Source: Saccharopolyspora erythraea
GTDB taxonomy: Bacteria > Actinomycetota > Actinomycetes > Mycobacteriales > Pseudonocardiaceae
Assembly: GCF_018141105.1 (NCBI RefSeq)
Contig: NZ_CP054839.1
Coordinates: 2,170,001-2,234,000 of the forward strand
DNA length: 64,000 nt
Reading direction: 5' to 3'
Positions 43,449 through 52,579 of the stretch are shown in pieces. A program made the translations under genes and the position numbers. The first letter of the stretch is position 1. Every line of letters starts with the position of its first letter. The notes beneath the pieces were generated by a model that searched no databases, was not told the DNA's origin, and was given only the letters and a program-made list of their open reading frames with translations.

Positions 43449-44402
43449 GTGGGCGCAGGACGTGCGGTGGGGCTGTTGCTCGGGCTGGCTGCCGACGCGG
43501 CGATCGGAGACCCCCGTCGCGGCCACCCCGTCGCGGCGTTCGGCCGGGTCGCGGGCGCCGCGGAGCGGCTGATGCACCAGGACCGCAAGGACGCGGGCAT
43601 TGTCTACGCCGGACTGCTGGTCGGCGGCACCGCCGGGCTCGGCGTGCTGGCGCACCGGGTTTCGCGCCGCAGCCCCGTCCTGGAGGCCGTGCTGACCGGC
43701 GTGGCGACCTGGGCGGTGCTCGGCGGCACGTCGCTGGCCGACGAGGGCACCGCGATGGCCCGGGTGCTGGACGCGGGCGAGATCGACGCGGCACGCCGCA
43801 GGCTCGGCAACCTCTGCGGGCGCGAGTCGGCCAACCTCGACGGCCAGGGCCTGGCACGGGCGACCGTCGAGTCCGTCGCCGAGAACACCTCCGACGCGGT
43901 GGTCGCACCGCTGGTGTGGGGCGCCATCGCCGGTGTGCCCGGGCTGATCGGCTACCGCGCGGCCAACACGCTCGACGCGATGGTCGGCCACCGCTCGCCG
44001 CGCTACGCGAACTTCGGCTGGGCCTCGGCCCGGCTCGACGACGCGCTGAACCTGCTGCCGTCACGGCTGGCTGCCGTACTGACCTCGGCGTGCGCGCCGG
44101 TCGTCGGCGGGTCCGCGACGGGCGCCTGGCGCACCTGGCGGCGCGACGCCTCGGCGCACCCGAGCCCGAACGCGGGCCAGATCGAGGCCGCTTTCGCCGG
44201 TGCGTTGCAGATCAGGCTGGGAGGGCGGACCGTCTACGGCCACGTCGTCGAGCAGCGCCCGGTGCTCGGCGAGGGCCGCACCGCCGACGCCGGGGACGTC
44301 ACCCGCAGTGTCGAGCTGTCCCGGGTGATCGGCGTGGTCAGCGGCGTGCTTGCCGCCGGGTCGGCGCTGGTGTTCGGCCTGCGCCGCGACCGCCGGTCGT
44401 GA
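43449..44402 (+). CDS. cobD: Adenosylcobinamide-phosphate synthase (CobD/CbiB)
   Basis: A 317-residue integral membrane enzyme that attaches the aminopropanol arm to adenosylcobyric acid in cobalamin synthesis. Family phrases are LLGLAADAAIGDPRRGHPVAAFGRV at the start, AARRRLGNLCGRESANLDG, ATVESVAENTSDAVVAPL and YRAANTLDAMVGHRSPRYANFGW, ending PSPNAGQIEAAFAGAL. Four or five hydrophobic segments are visible. GTG at 43449 has AGGAGGGG upstream. No cobalamin riboswitch is visible before it. cobC lies 4 kb to the right. Confidence 0.9.
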   Translation: MGAGRAVGLLLGLAADAAIGDPRRGHPVAAFGRVAGAAERLMHQDRKDAGIVYAGLLVGGTAGLGVLAHRVSRRSPVLEAVLTGVATWAVLGGTSLADEGTAMARVLDAGEIDAARRRLGNLCGRESANLDGQGLARATVESVAENTSDAVVAPLVWGAIAGVPGLIGYRAANTLDAMVGHRSPRYANFGWASARLDDALNLLPSRLAAVLTSACAPVVGGSATGAWRTWRRDASAHPSPNAGQIEAAFAGALQIRLGGRTVYGHVVEQRPVLGEGRTADAGDVTRSVELSRVIGVVSGVLAAGSALVFGLRRDRRS

Positions 44403-44598
44403 ATCGCGACCGGTGCCGGTGAACCGCGACCACCGCTGGTGAGTCGTACCGCCGCCAGTGAATTGCGACGTTCCTTGCTGACTGCTGCCGCTGCCGGTGA
44501 ACGGTTACCGCCGCCGGTGAATCGCGATCGCGGCCGGTGAACCGCGGCCGCCGCGGGATAAACGCGACCGCGGCCGGTGAACCGCGGGCCCGCGGTCA
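44401..44598 (+). repeat. Ten tandem ~20-bp degenerate repeats
   Basis: Units begin at 44401, 44421, 44441, 44460, 44480, 44499, 44519, 44539, 44559 and 44579, each 19 or 20 bases long, with the consensus GAAYCGCGACCGCNGCCGGT. Most units start with GA and end with CCGGT. The array begins at the cobD stop codon and ends at the stop of the convergent small membrane gene. It is not coding: stop codons recur on the plus strand, and the minus-strand frame has no start signal. Confidence 0.75.
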
Positions 44599-44844
44599 CT
44601 CCGCCCGGTCACCTGCGCGCTTGCGGCGCTTGGCCGCCTCCAGCGCCGCGATCACGCCGACGCCCACGAGGACCACCGCCAGCGGCACCAGCAGTCCCAT
44701 CAGCCCCGTGGGCTTGCCGAGCAGCCACTCGAAGAGTCCGCCGTGCTCGCCCGTGAACGCCCACCGCGCCAGCGGGATCACCCCGATCGTGATGCCGATC
44801 AGCCCCACGACCCCCTGCACCGCGTCGATCTGCTTGCCGGTCAC
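44596..44844 (-). CDS. Small two-helix membrane protein
   Basis: An 82-residue protein with two hydrophobic segments: about residues 10-26 (VGLIGITIGVIPLARW) and 46-68 (LLVPLAVVLVGVGVIAALEAA), and a basic tail (KRRKRAGDRAE). GTG at 44842-44844 has GGAGAGAGG upstream, and TetR is transcribed divergently 120 bases away, so it may be the TetR target. I do not recognise the family. Confidence 0.6.
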   Translation of the reverse strand: MTGKQIDAVQGVVGLIGITIGVIPLARWAFTGEHGGLFEWLLGKPTGLMGLLVPLAVVLVGVGVIAALEAAKRRKRAGDRAE

Positions 44845-44965
44845 CGCGACCGCCCTCTCTCCGTCGGCAAAGCCGCCCCGCGGCCACGCGGAGTGGCAGG
44901 CGGCTACACGACGCCACATTAGCAGAGTGGTCACTCCAGTTTTGGTGCGATCTATGCTCGCGGTG

Positions 44966-45556
44966 ATGCGCACCGTCAATCCCGAGCAGCACGCCCGCAA
45001 GCGGGCGAAGATCGTGCAGGCCGCGGCCGAGGAGTTCGCCGTCAACGGCGTCGACGGCACGTCGACGGCGGGCATCTGCCGCCGCGCCGGCATCGGCTCG
45101 GGCACCCTGTTCCACTACTTCCCGACCAAGCGCGACATCGTCCACGCGCTGTTCCGCGACGACCTGCCTCGCAACGCCGAGGTGTACCAACGGGCCCTGC
45201 GCGCCGAAACCGAAGAGGGCTTCGACCTGCTCGTCGGCCACCTGCTCGCCGAGCTGGCCAACCCGCTCACGCCGGGGCTCGCGGCCACCGCGGTGCTGCA
45301 GGCCAACCGCGACCCGGAGTTCGCCGAGATCCTGACCACCGACACCGAACGAACACACGAGGTCCTCACCGCGCTGCTGCGGCGCATGGCCGATGACCAC
45401 CAGCTCGCGTTGCCCGCGGACCGGCTAGCGCGGTGGATCCAGAAGCTGGTCGACGCCGCCTACCTGATGGCCGGTGACCCGGGGTTCGACGCGGAGGTGG
45501 AGAGCGCCGAGATCCGGCGCGTCATCGCCCGCCTGGTCGGCGGCCCGTCGGCGTGA
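44966..45556 (+). CDS. TetR family regulator
   Basis: A 196-residue regulator. The N-terminal helix-turn-helix (about 10-60) has ARKRAKIVQAAAEEFAVNGVDG, then GICRRAGIGSGTLFHYFPTK. The C-terminal ligand domain is divergent, with LARWIQKLVDAAYLMAGDPG. ATG at 44966 is chosen; in-frame GTG at 44963 and ATG at 44954 are alternatives. The divergent small membrane protein is the most likely target. A hairpin follows the stop. Confidence 0.88.
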   Translation: MRTVNPEQHARKRAKIVQAAAEEFAVNGVDGTSTAGICRRAGIGSGTLFHYFPTKRDIVHALFRDDLPRNAEVYQRALRAETEEGFDLLVGHLLAELANPLTPGLAATAVLQANRDPEFAEILTTDTERTHEVLTALLRRMADDHQLALPADRLARWIQKLVDAAYLMAGDPGFDAEVESAEIRRVIARLVGGPSA

Positions 45557-45557
45557 G

Positions 45558-45584
45558 GGCGGATCCGGCGAAACCGGCCCCGCC
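45558..45584. terminator. Hairpin between convergent tetR and SURF1 genes
   Basis: GGCGG (45558-45562) pairs with CCGCC (45580-45584) and CCGG with CCGG inside, around a CGAAA loop, with two unpaired bases on each side. It starts just after the tetR stop and lies 31 bases beyond the SURF1 stop, so it may serve both genes. Confidence 0.5.
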
Positions 45585-45615
45585 ACACCGCCAGCGTGTC
45601 CGGTGAGATGCGGCG

Positions 45616-46530
45616 CTAGGGGTTGCCGCGTGCGGAGGTCTCCTCCTCGCGCGCGGTGCCGGCCTCCTCGCCTGCGCTGGATGCCTCGGCATCGGCGGTT
45701 CGCCCCGCCTCGCGGGCGGCGGCTTCCTCGCGCTCGCGGCGCTCCTCCTCGGCGATCGCCTCGGCGACGGAGAGCTTGCGCTTGGCGCCGCCCTCGGCGC
45801 CCTGCTGCGGGCGCAGCTCGGAGTAGATGAGGTACCCGATCGCCAGGATCGCCATCACGCCGAAGGCGATCCACTGCAACGCGTACGAGAAGTACGGCCC
45901 CGACTCCAGGCGCGGCAGCGGCAGCGTGCTGAGTCCACCTGGCTGGCCCTCGACCAGCGCGAAGTACCCCGGCCGCAGGTCCATGCCGGTGCTCGCGCCG
46001 ACCGTCGCCGAGTTCACCGCGTAGACCCAGCGGTGGTCGTCGTGGGAGAACGCGGGCCGGTTCTCGCTGTCGCGCTCGTCGGAGCGGACCCGGGCGGTCA
46101 GCGTGACCTCGCCGGCCGGGGCCGGCGCGTAGTCGGGGGCGCGGGTGCCGTCGACGGGACGCACGAAGCCGCGGTCGACCAGCAGGGTCGTGCCGTCGGC
46201 GAGCCGGAACGGGGTCAGCACCTCGAAGGCGGGCTCGCCGAGCACCGTGCGCTGCCAGGCCAGGGTCTCGCCCTCGGGCAGGTAGCGGCCGGTGACGGTC
46301 ACTCGAGCCCACTCGGTGCGCACGTCGGGCGCCTGCCCGGGCGCGAGCACCTCGCCGAGCGGCTTCGGCGGGGCGTGGAAGGACTCGGCGATGGCGTTGT
46401 TGCGCGTCTGCGCCTGGTCGTTGCGGCTGAACTGCCACGGCGCCAGCAGCGTGAAGCAGAGCGTGGCGAACACCACGACCAGGCCGATCAGTCCGATCCA
46501 ACCCGGGCGTAGCAGAAACTTCAGGCGCAC
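45616..46530 (-). CDS. SURF1 family cytochrome oxidase assembly protein
   Basis: A 304-residue membrane protein needed for assembly of the haem-copper cytochrome c oxidase. The first transmembrane helix is residues ~11-32 (IGLIGLVVVFATLCFTLLAPWQ). The external domain has the SURF1 phrases RVTVTGRYLPEGE, GFEVLTP-like FEVLTPFRLADGTTLLVDRGFV and YFALVEGQP. The second helix is about 212-232 (YALQWIAFGVMAILAIGYLIY). The tail after ~245 is a highly charged Glu/Arg/Ala stretch. The ATG at 46530 is 52 bases after the fructosamine kinase-like stop, so an operon is possible. Confidence 0.9.
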   Translation of the reverse strand: MRLKFLLRPGWIGLIGLVVVFATLCFTLLAPWQFSRNDQAQTRNNAIAESFHAPPKPLGEVLAPGQAPDVRTEWARVTVTGRYLPEGETLAWQRTVLGEPAFEVLTPFRLADGTTLLVDRGFVRPVDGTRAPDYAPAPAGEVTLTARVRSDERDSENRPAFSHDDHRWVYAVNSATVGASTGMDLRPGYFALVEGQPGGLSTLPLPRLESGPYFSYALQWIAFGVMAILAIGYLIYSELRPQQGAEGGAKRKLSVAEAIAEEERREREEAAAREAGRTADAEASSAGEEAGTAREEETSARGNP

Positions 46531-46582
46531 ACCCCTACGGTAAGCGGCCCGCGCGGCGGCTCGCGGCCCGCCCCCGCCGCGC

Positions 46583-47440
46583 CTACACCCGCTGGGCTGC
46601 GGTGACGGCCTGGGCGGCGTAGCCGCCTCCGAACAGCACCGCGTGCACCAGCAGCGGGAAGAGCTGGTGCGCGCCGATGCGGTCGCGCCAGCCGGGCGCG
46701 AGCGGGCTGACCTCCTGGTAGGCCGCCACCACGCGGTCCAGGCCGGGGCAGCCGAACAGGTGCAGCATCGCCAGGTCGGTCTCGCGGTGCCCGCCGTGCG
46801 CGGCCGGGTCGATCAGCCACGCCTGCCCTGCCCAGTGCACGTTGCCGCTCCAGAGGTCGCCGTGCAGCCGCGACGGGGCCTCGTCGGCACCGGCGAGCCC
46901 GCCGATCCGGTCGCAGGCCCGCGAGATGACCTCGGCGTCGCGTGCGGAGAGGGTGCCGGCGTCCCGCGCCATCCGCACGTACGGCTCGACGCGGTGGGTG
47001 ACGTAGAAGCCCGGCCAGTCCGGGCACGGTTCGTTGCGCATCGGCGCAAGCCCGATCCAGGCGTCCGCGGGACCGCCGGGAGGCGGTGAGCCGTGCGCGG
47101 GAGCGCCGGCCGCGTGCAGGGCGGCCAGGCCCCGGCCGAGGTCCTCGGCCGCCTCGGGCCCGGGCCCGTCGGCGGCGATGTGGTCGGTGACCAGCCAGCG
47201 GCCGTCGTGGCCGTGCACGGCGGGCACCGGCACCGCGTCGGCCTCGGCCAGCCACGCCAGCGACGCGGCCTCGGCCGCGATCGAGCTCTCCTCGGCGGTC
47301 TTGGCGAAGACCGCGGTCCCGTCGTCGAGGTGCACGGCGAAGGCCGCCGAGGCGTCGCCGCCGCCGAGCTGCCGCACCCGCTCGACGCCGTGTCCGGTGA
47401 TCCGCGACACGGCGTCGCGGGCGTGTTCGGTCGAAACCAT
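46583..47440 (-). CDS. Fructosamine kinase family protein
   Basis: A 285-residue aminoglycoside phosphotransferase-fold kinase. Family members phosphorylate fructosamines or ribulosamines on glycated proteins. The N-lobe has LGGGDASAAFAV and a lysine in VFAKTA; the catalytic loop is SRLHGDLWSGNVHW (H-G-D-x-x-x-x-N) followed by LIDPAAHGGHRETDLAML (DFG-equivalent D-P). FGGGYAAQA closes the protein. ATG at 47438-47440 has GGGGAG upstream and lies 29 bases after the phosphatase gene stop. Confidence 0.87.
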   Translation of the reverse strand: MVSTEHARDAVSRITGHGVERVRQLGGGDASAAFAVHLDDGTAVFAKTAEESSIAAEAASLAWLAEADAVPVPAVHGHDGRWLVTDHIAADGPGPEAAEDLGRGLAALHAAGAPAHGSPPPGGPADAWIGLAPMRNEPCPDWPGFYVTHRVEPYVRMARDAGTLSARDAEVISRACDRIGGLAGADEAPSRLHGDLWSGNVHWAGQAWLIDPAAHGGHRETDLAMLHLFGCPGLDRVVAAYQEVSPLAPGWRDRIGAHQLFPLLVHAVLFGGGYAAQAVTAAQRV

Positions 47441-47469
47441 CTCGCTCCCCGTCGTCGGACCGTCCGTCG

Positions 47470-47928
47470 TCAGAGGCGTTCGCGCACCCATTCCAGCAGA
47501 CCGGGCATCGCCGCCTCGATCATCTCCAGCACGTCCTCGAAGCCGCGGTCGCCGCCGTAGTAGGGGTCCGGCACCTCGGCGAGGTCGTCGGAGGCCGGGT
47601 CGAACGAGCGCAGCAGCCGCACCCGGTCCGGGTCGTCCAGCGCGTCCCGCACCACCCGCAGGTGCCCGGCGTCCATCGCCAGCAGCAGGTCGGCGTCCAG
47701 GTGCCGGTCGTCGAGCTGCGCGGCGACGTGCTCGGCCGGGTAGCCGTGGTCGGCCAGCACCTTCGCGGTGCGCGGGTCGGCGGGCTCGCCGACGTGCCAC
47801 GGACCGGTGCCCGCGCTGGTCACCGTCACCCGGTCGTCGAGCCCGGCGCGGCGCAGGTGCTCCCGGAAGACCAGGGCCGCCATCGGCGAGCGGCAGATGT
47901 TCCCGGTGCAGATGAAAGACAGGTGCAA
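47470..47928 (-). CDS. Low-molecular-weight protein tyrosine phosphatase
   Basis: A 152-residue phosphatase. The P-loop CTGNICRS (C7 nucleophile, R13) is near the N-terminus, and the general acid is in VPDPYYGGDRGFED near residue 120. The start is TTG at 47926-47928 with GGGAG eight bases upstream; the frame continues upstream without family similarity. It is the first gene of an apparent operon with the fructosamine kinase-like and SURF1 genes, divergent from the DUF4190-like gene. Confidence 0.88.
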   Translation of the reverse strand: MHLSFICTGNICRSPMAALVFREHLRRAGLDDRVTVTSAGTGPWHVGEPADPRTAKVLADHGYPAEHVAAQLDDRHLDADLLLAMDAGHLRVVRDALDDPDRVRLLRSFDPASDDLAEVPDPYYGGDRGFEDVLEMIEAAMPGLLEWVRERL

Positions 47929-48204
47929 GGGTCCTACTCCCTGAAGTGGCTGACCCGCCGACGGTACGTGCCGAGGGCCCCCGGCCGCCCGCGGGCTCGG
48001 ACCGCCGTGCCGCACGCCACGCCTGGAGTCGGGCCGGCCTCGCCGTCGGCTGACCCTCGAGACGTGGACCGTCGGCTCGTGCCCGAAACGTCTGGAGCTG
48101 CGGAACTCGCCCGGCGGGGGCACGCTCGCGCCATCGGCCCGGGACGGGCCCGCCCGCGCCCGGGGCAGACGTCGCGCGACGAGCGCCCGGAGAGGGAGGC
48201 CACG

Positions 48205-48621
48205 ATGGACGCTCCACCCGGTTCCGCAGCGGCCGAACCGAGCGTGCCGCGCAACGGGTTCGGCATCACCGCGGCCGTGCTCGGCACCGTCGGGCTGGTG
48301 TTCGCCTTCATCCCGTTCGTGGGTGTCATCGCCTGGCCGCTGGTGCTCGTCGGCCTGGTCTTCGGCGTGCTCGGCCTGGTCCGGGTGGCCAGGGGGCGGG
48401 CCGACAACCGCGGGACGGCTCTCACCGGAACCGTCCTGTGCGTGATCGGCCTGATGCTCTGCGTCGTGCAGACCCTGCTGTTCGAGCGGGTCGTGTCCCG
48501 CGTGCCGCCACCGATGCAGTACTCCCAGGTGCGACCGGCCGCCGGGACACCGGCCGACGCCGGGCTGGTCGTGCTTCGCGGAGATCAACGGGTCGCGAGC
48601 GCGGCCGCACCGCGTAGTTAG
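48205..48621 (+). CDS. DUF4190-like membrane protein
   Basis: A 138-residue protein with two or three hydrophobic segments (about 20-40 GITAAVLGTVGLVFAFIPF, 42-62 VIAWPLVLVGLVFGVLGLV, 75-95 LTGTVLCVIGLMLCVVQTL). The arrangement resembles DUF4190 proteins: a helix pair, a basic RVARGRADNRGTALTG loop and a third helix. ATG at 48205 has AGAGGGAGG upstream. It ends ten bases before cobC; its role is unknown. Confidence 0.7.
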   Translation: MDAPPGSAAAEPSVPRNGFGITAAVLGTVGLVFAFIPFVGVIAWPLVLVGLVFGVLGLVRVARGRADNRGTALTGTVLCVIGLMLCVVQTLLFERVVSRVPPPMQYSQVRPAAGTPADAGLVVLRGDQRVASAAAPRS

Positions 48622-48631
48622 ACTGCCCGGG

Positions 48632-49684
48632 ATGACGAGCGGGAACGATCGGGAGCTGCTGCGCCACCACGGTGACATCGACGCCGCACCCGGCCTGCTC
48701 GACTTCGCCGTGAACGTCCGCCTGGACCGGCCCCCGCGCTGGCTGCGCGACCGGCTGGCCGCGGCGCTGGACCGGCTCGGCGGCTATCCGTCCGCCGAGG
48801 ACGACCGCAGCGCGCGCGAGGCGGTCGCCGCCAACCACGGCCGCGACCGCGACGAGGTGCTCCTGCTGGCCGGTGCCGCCGAGGGCTTCTCGTTGCTGGC
48901 GGAGCTGCGCCCGCGCCTGGCCGCCCTGGTGCACCCGTCCTTCACCGAGCCCGAGCTCGCGCTGCGGACCGCGGGAGTCGAGGTGACCCGCGTCGTGCTC
49001 GACGCCGGGGACGGCTACCGGCTGCGCCCGGAGGCGGTGCCGGAGGAGGCCGACCTCGTCGTGCTCGGCAACCCGACCAACCCGACCTCGGTGCTGCACC
49101 CGGCGGAGACCATCCGCGCGCTGCGGCGCCCGGGCCGGGTGGTGGTCGTCGACGAGGCGTTCGCCGACACCGTGCCCGGCGAGCCCGAGTCACTGGCAGG
49201 CAGCCCCGAACCGGGTCTGCTGGTCATCCGCAGCCTGACCAAGATGTGGGGGCTGCCGGGACTGCGCGCCGGCTACGCCCTGGGCGAACCAAAGCTGCTG
49301 GCCCGGCTCGGCCGGAACCGTCCACATTGGCCGCTGGGAACGCTGGTGCTGGAGGCCGTCCGGGCGTGCCTGGAACCGGACGCGATCGCCGAGTCCGAGC
49401 GCGCGGCGCGGGATTTCGACCGCCACCGCGTGGAACTCGCCGCCGGCCTGGCCGCGATTGCCGGCGTCCGCGTCACCCAGCCCGCCCGCGCGTCCTTCCT
49501 CCTGCTCGAAGTGGACAACGGCGAGAAGGTGCGCACGGTGCTGCGGGAGCGGGGCATCGCGGTCCGGCGCGGCGACACCTTCCCGGGCCTGGGCCCGGAC
49601 CACATGCGGGTCGCGGTGCGCGGCCCGGAGCACAACGCCGAGCTCGTCGAGGCGTTCCGCGAGATCGTCGGCACTGCTGGATAG
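48632..49684 (+). CDS. cobC: Rv2231c-like PLP-dependent aminotransferase CobC
   Basis: A 350-residue class I/II PLP enzyme of the histidinol-phosphate aminotransferase/L-threonine-phosphate decarboxylase type. It would supply the aminopropanol phosphate arm used by CobD. Motifs are LLLAGAAEGFSLL, LGNPTNPTSVLHP, VVVDEAFAD (PLP aspartate) and SLTKMWGLPGLRAGY (lysine near residue 203), and the C-terminal RVAVR. In mycobacteria the same gene precedes the Nif3-like and zinc-ribbon genes, exactly as here. A small histidinol-phosphate aminotransferase is the alternative. Confidence 0.87.
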   Translation: MTSGNDRELLRHHGDIDAAPGLLDFAVNVRLDRPPRWLRDRLAAALDRLGGYPSAEDDRSAREAVAANHGRDRDEVLLLAGAAEGFSLLAELRPRLAALVHPSFTEPELALRTAGVEVTRVVLDAGDGYRLRPEAVPEEADLVVLGNPTNPTSVLHPAETIRALRRPGRVVVVDEAFADTVPGEPESLAGSPEPGLLVIRSLTKMWGLPGLRAGYALGEPKLLARLGRNRPHWPLGTLVLEAVRACLEPDAIAESERAARDFDRHRVELAAGLAAIAGVRVTQPARASFLLLEVDNGEKVRTVLRERGIAVRRGDTFPGLGPDHMRVAVRGPEHNAELVEAFREIVGTAG

Positions 49685-49702
49685 GGACAGGGGAGCGACC
49701 GG

Positions 49703-50563
49703 ATGACGGTGCGTGTTCAGGATGTCGTCGCGGCGATGGAGGCGGCCTACCCGCCGGAGCTCGCCGAGAGCTGGGACGCGGTCGGGCTGGTCTGCGGTGA
49801 TCCGCAGGCGATCGTCCAGCGCGTGCTGTTCTGCGTCGACCCCGTCGAGGCCACCGTGGACGAGGCCGCCGACTTCGGTGCGCAGCTGCTGATCTCGCAC
49901 CACCCGCTGCTGCTTCGGGGTGTGCACGGCGTTCCGGCCGACGACCCCAAGGGCAGGCTCGTGCACCGGATGATCCGAGCCGGTATCGGCCTGTACTGCG
50001 CGCACACCAACGCCGACAGCGCCGAGCTGGGCGTCTCCGACGCGCTGGCCGCCGCGATCGGGCTGACCGTCACCGGCCCGCTCGACCCGCACTCCGAAGG
50101 CGCCAGGACCGGCCTGGGCCGCATCGGAGTGCTGCCCGAGCCCGAGCCGTTCGAGCGCTTCGTCCAGCGGGTCGCCGCCGGGCTGCCGACCACGGCGTGG
50201 GGCGTGCGCGGGGCGGGCGACCCGCAGCGCCCGATCCGCACGGTCGCGGTCTGCGGCGGCGCGGGCGACTCCCGCCTCGACACCGCCACCGCCGCCGGGG
50301 TGGACGCCTACGTGACCGCCGACCTGCGCCACCACCCGGCGGGCGAGCACATCGCCCGCGGCGAGGTGCCGGGAGCGCGGGTGCCCGCGCTCGTCGACGT
50401 CGCCCACTGGGCGAGCGAGTGGCCGTGGTGCCAGCAGGCGGCCGACATCGTCGCCGCCGCGCTACCCGATACTGTCGAGGTTCTTGTCTCGACTCGCCGC
50501 ACCGATCCGTGGACCGCCCACGTCGCGGGTGCGGTGTCCGACCCAGGGAGGACGCTGGCGTGA
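49703..50563 (+). CDS. Nif3-like dinuclear metal centre protein (DUF34)
   Basis: A 286-residue protein of the Nif3/DUF34 family. Metal ligands are seen in [12 protein letters not shown] (two histidines) and YCAHTNAD, and again in [14 protein letters not shown] and [11 protein letters not shown]. The reaction is not established; some relatives are called GTP cyclohydrolase 1 type 2. The overlapping stop/start with the next gene (GTGA at 50560) shows coupling. The gene order matches Rv2230c in M. tuberculosis. Confidence 0.88.
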   Translation: MTVRVQDVVAAMEAAYPPELAESWDAVGLVCGDPQAIVQRVLFCVDPVEATVDEAADFGAQLLISHHPLLLRGVHGVPADDPKGRLVHRMIRAGIGLYCAHTNADSAELGVSDALAAAIGLTVTGPLDPHSEGARTGLGRIGVLPEPEPFERFVQRVAAGLPTTAWGVRGAGDPQRPIRTVAVCGGAGDSRLDTATAAGVDAYVTADLRHHPAGEHIARGEVPGARVPALVDVAHWASEWPWCQQAADIVAAALPDTVEVLVSTRRTDPWTAHVAGAVSDPGRTLA

Positions 50564-51294
50564 AAGCCGACCCCGCCGTCCAGCGACGGCTGCTCGATCT
50601 CGCCGAGTGCGACGCCGAGCTCAACCGCGTGAACCACCGCAGGCGCACGCTGCCCGAGCTCGAGGAGATCGACACGGCCGAACGCGACGCGAAGGCCAAG
50701 CGCGACTCCCTGGTCGCCGCCCAGACCGCGTTCGGCGACATCGACCGCGACGCCAAGCGGCTGGAGGGCGAGATCGAGCAGGTGCGGGCCCGCGAGGACC
50801 GCGACCGCAGGATGATGGAGGCGGGCGGCAGCTCCAAGCAGCTCGAGGACCTCCAGCACGAGCTGCAGACGCTGGCGCGCAGGCAGGGCATCCTCGAGGA
50901 CGAGCTGCTTGAGGTCATGGAGCGGCGCGAGGCGCTGGAGACCGACGTCGCGCGGGCACGCGAGGAGGCCTCGGCCGCCGAGGAGAAGCTCGCCGACGCC
51001 CAGCACAGGCGGGACGAGGCACTGGTGGACCTCGAGACCGCCGAGGCCAAGCGCACGACCGAACGCGAGCTGATGGTCAAGGGCCTGCCGGAGAACCTGG
51101 TCGTCCTCTACGACCGCATCCGCGCGCAGAAGGGCGTCGGGGCCGGGCTGCTGCAGGGCACCCGCTGCGGCGCGTGCCGCATCGAGCTCGACCGCTCGGC
51201 GCTGGCCGAGGTCCGCGACGCCGACGCCGACGACGTGGTTCGCTGCGAGGAGTGCGGCGCGATCCTGGTTCGCACCAAGGAGACCGCTCGGTGA
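50560..51294 (+). CDS. Coiled-coil protein with C4 zinc ribbon
   Basis: A 244-residue protein. Residues ~1-180 form long heptad helices ([62 protein letters not shown]). The C-terminus is a zinc ribbon: [12 protein letters not shown] and [10 protein letters not shown] give four cysteines. The family (Rv2229c-like) is conserved with nif3 and rnh genes in actinobacteria. It may act as an RNA- or protein-binding adaptor, which is inference. Start GTG at 50560 and end overlap neighbouring genes by 4 bases each. Confidence 0.88.
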   Translation: MKADPAVQRRLLDLAECDAELNRVNHRRRTLPELEEIDTAERDAKAKRDSLVAAQTAFGDIDRDAKRLEGEIEQVRAREDRDRRMMEAGGSSKQLEDLQHELQTLARRQGILEDELLEVMERREALETDVARAREEASAAEEKLADAQHRRDEALVDLETAEAKRTTERELMVKGLPENLVVLYDRIRAQKGVGAGLLQGTRCGACRIELDRSALAEVRDADADDVVRCEECGAILVRTKETAR

Positions 51295-52391
51295 GCCTGC
51301 GGGTCGTCATCGAGGCCGACGGGGGCTCGCGCGGCAACCCCGGTCCGGCGGGTTGCGGTGCGGTGGTGCGCGACGCGGCCAGCGGCGAGGTGCTCGCGGA
51401 GCGCTCGGTGGGGCTGGGCACCGCCACCAACAACGCCGCCGAGTACCGGGGCCTGATCGAGGGCCTCTCGGCCGCGGCCGAGCTGGGTGCCGGTGCCGTC
51501 GCGATCCGGATGGACTCCAAGCTGGTCATCGAGCAGATGGCCGGCCGGTGGAAGGTCAAGCACGCCAACCTCCAGCCGCTCGCGGAGAAGGCCAGGGGAC
51601 TGCTCGCGGGCTTCGGCGAGGTCGACCTCGAGTGGGTGCCGCGCGCCCGCAACGCGCACGCGGACCGGCTGGCCAACGAGGCGATGGACGAGCAGGCCGG
51701 GATCCGCCGCGAGCCGGCCGCCGCGCGGGTGCGCCCGGCGGGCTGGCTCGGCGCGACCGGCGCGCCCACCAGGTTCCTGCTGCTGCGGCACGGCCAGACC
51801 GCGATGTCGGTGGACCGCCGCTACTCCGGGCGCGGTGACGTCGTGCTGACCGACTTCGGGGAACGGCAGGCGCGGGCCGCCGGGCGCCGGCTGGCCGGGA
51901 TGGACGGCGTGGTCACCGACCAGGGAGCCGCCCCGGTGATCGCCTCGCCGCTGTCCAGGACCCGCCAGACCGCGCAGGCGGTCGTCGACGCCACCGGCGG
52001 CGAGCTGCTGTTCCACGACGGCCTGCTGGAGACCGACTTCGGCGACTGGGAGGGCCTGACCTTCGCGGAGGCCGCCGAGCAGTACCCGGAGCTGCACCGC
52101 GAATGGCTGGGCGACCCGAGCGTGCGCCCGCCCAACGGGGAGAGCCTGGACGCCGTCTTCCGGCGGGTGACCGGCACCCGCGACGAGCTGATCGAGAGCT
52201 ACGCGGGGCAGACGGTGGTCGTGGTCAGCCACGTGACGCCGATCAAGGCGCTGCTGCGCCTGGGGCTGGACGTGGGACCGTCGATGTTCTACCGCCTGCA
52301 CCTGGACCTGGCGTCGCTGTCCATCGTGGAGTTCTACCCCGACGGCCTGGCCTCGGTCCGGCTGGTCAACGACATCTCGCACTGGTCCTGA
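51291..52391 (+). CDS. Bifunctional RNase H/acid phosphatase (alpha-ribazole phosphatase-like)
   Basis: A 366-residue fusion. Residues ~1-135 are RNase HI: EADGGSRGNPGPAGCGAVV (first catalytic Asp), EYRGLIEGL (Glu), RMDSKLVIEQM (Asp) and ARNAHADRLANEAM (last Asp). After a short linker, residues ~160-366 are a histidine phosphatase: LLLRHGQTAMS (catalytic H with R), ASPLSRTRQTAQ, DFGDWEGLTF and VVVVSHVTPIKAL. In the mycobacterial homologue Rv2228c both activities have been described, and the C-terminal part resembles CobC-type alpha-ribazole phosphatase. The cobC-cobD neighbourhood fits a B12 role. GTG at 51291 overlaps the previous stop. Confidence 0.9.
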   Translation: MSLRVVIEADGGSRGNPGPAGCGAVVRDAASGEVLAERSVGLGTATNNAAEYRGLIEGLSAAAELGAGAVAIRMDSKLVIEQMAGRWKVKHANLQPLAEKARGLLAGFGEVDLEWVPRARNAHADRLANEAMDEQAGIRREPAAARVRPAGWLGATGAPTRFLLLRHGQTAMSVDRRYSGRGDVVLTDFGERQARAAGRRLAGMDGVVTDQGAAPVIASPLSRTRQTAQAVVDATGGELLFHDGLLETDFGDWEGLTFAEAAEQYPELHREWLGDPSVRPPNGESLDAVFRRVTGTRDELIESYAGQTVVVVSHVTPIKALLRLGLDVGPSMFYRLHLDLASLSIVEFYPDGLASVRLVNDISHWS

Positions 52392-52464
52392 TCCGGGCCG
52401 CCACGCCGCTCCCGCCGGCGGGGCGTCCCGGTGTCCGCTCGCAGCAGCACCCGCGCTGCCGGGT

Positions 52465-52482
52465 GGCCCAGTTGCCTGGGCC
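52465..52482 (+). terminator. Terminator hairpin after RNase H/phosphatase gene
   Basis: GGCCCAG (52465-52471) and CTGGGCC (52476-52482) form a perfect 7-bp stem with loop TTGC, 74 bases after the stop codon and before the promoter region of the ROK gene. Confidence 0.55.
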
Positions 52483-52579
52483 GTCCGGCGTGTATCCGCC
52501 TCCACGCCGTTGACTTCGGTTCCGCGGCGTCATTACCGTCCCCGAAACCGTCTGGGAACTTTACAGATAGGGGAGCCGG

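Noticed and set aside
44234-44599. Minus-strand 121-residue frame over the tandem repeats
   Set aside because: It is a product of the repeat composition and the cobD antisense; no ribosome binding site.
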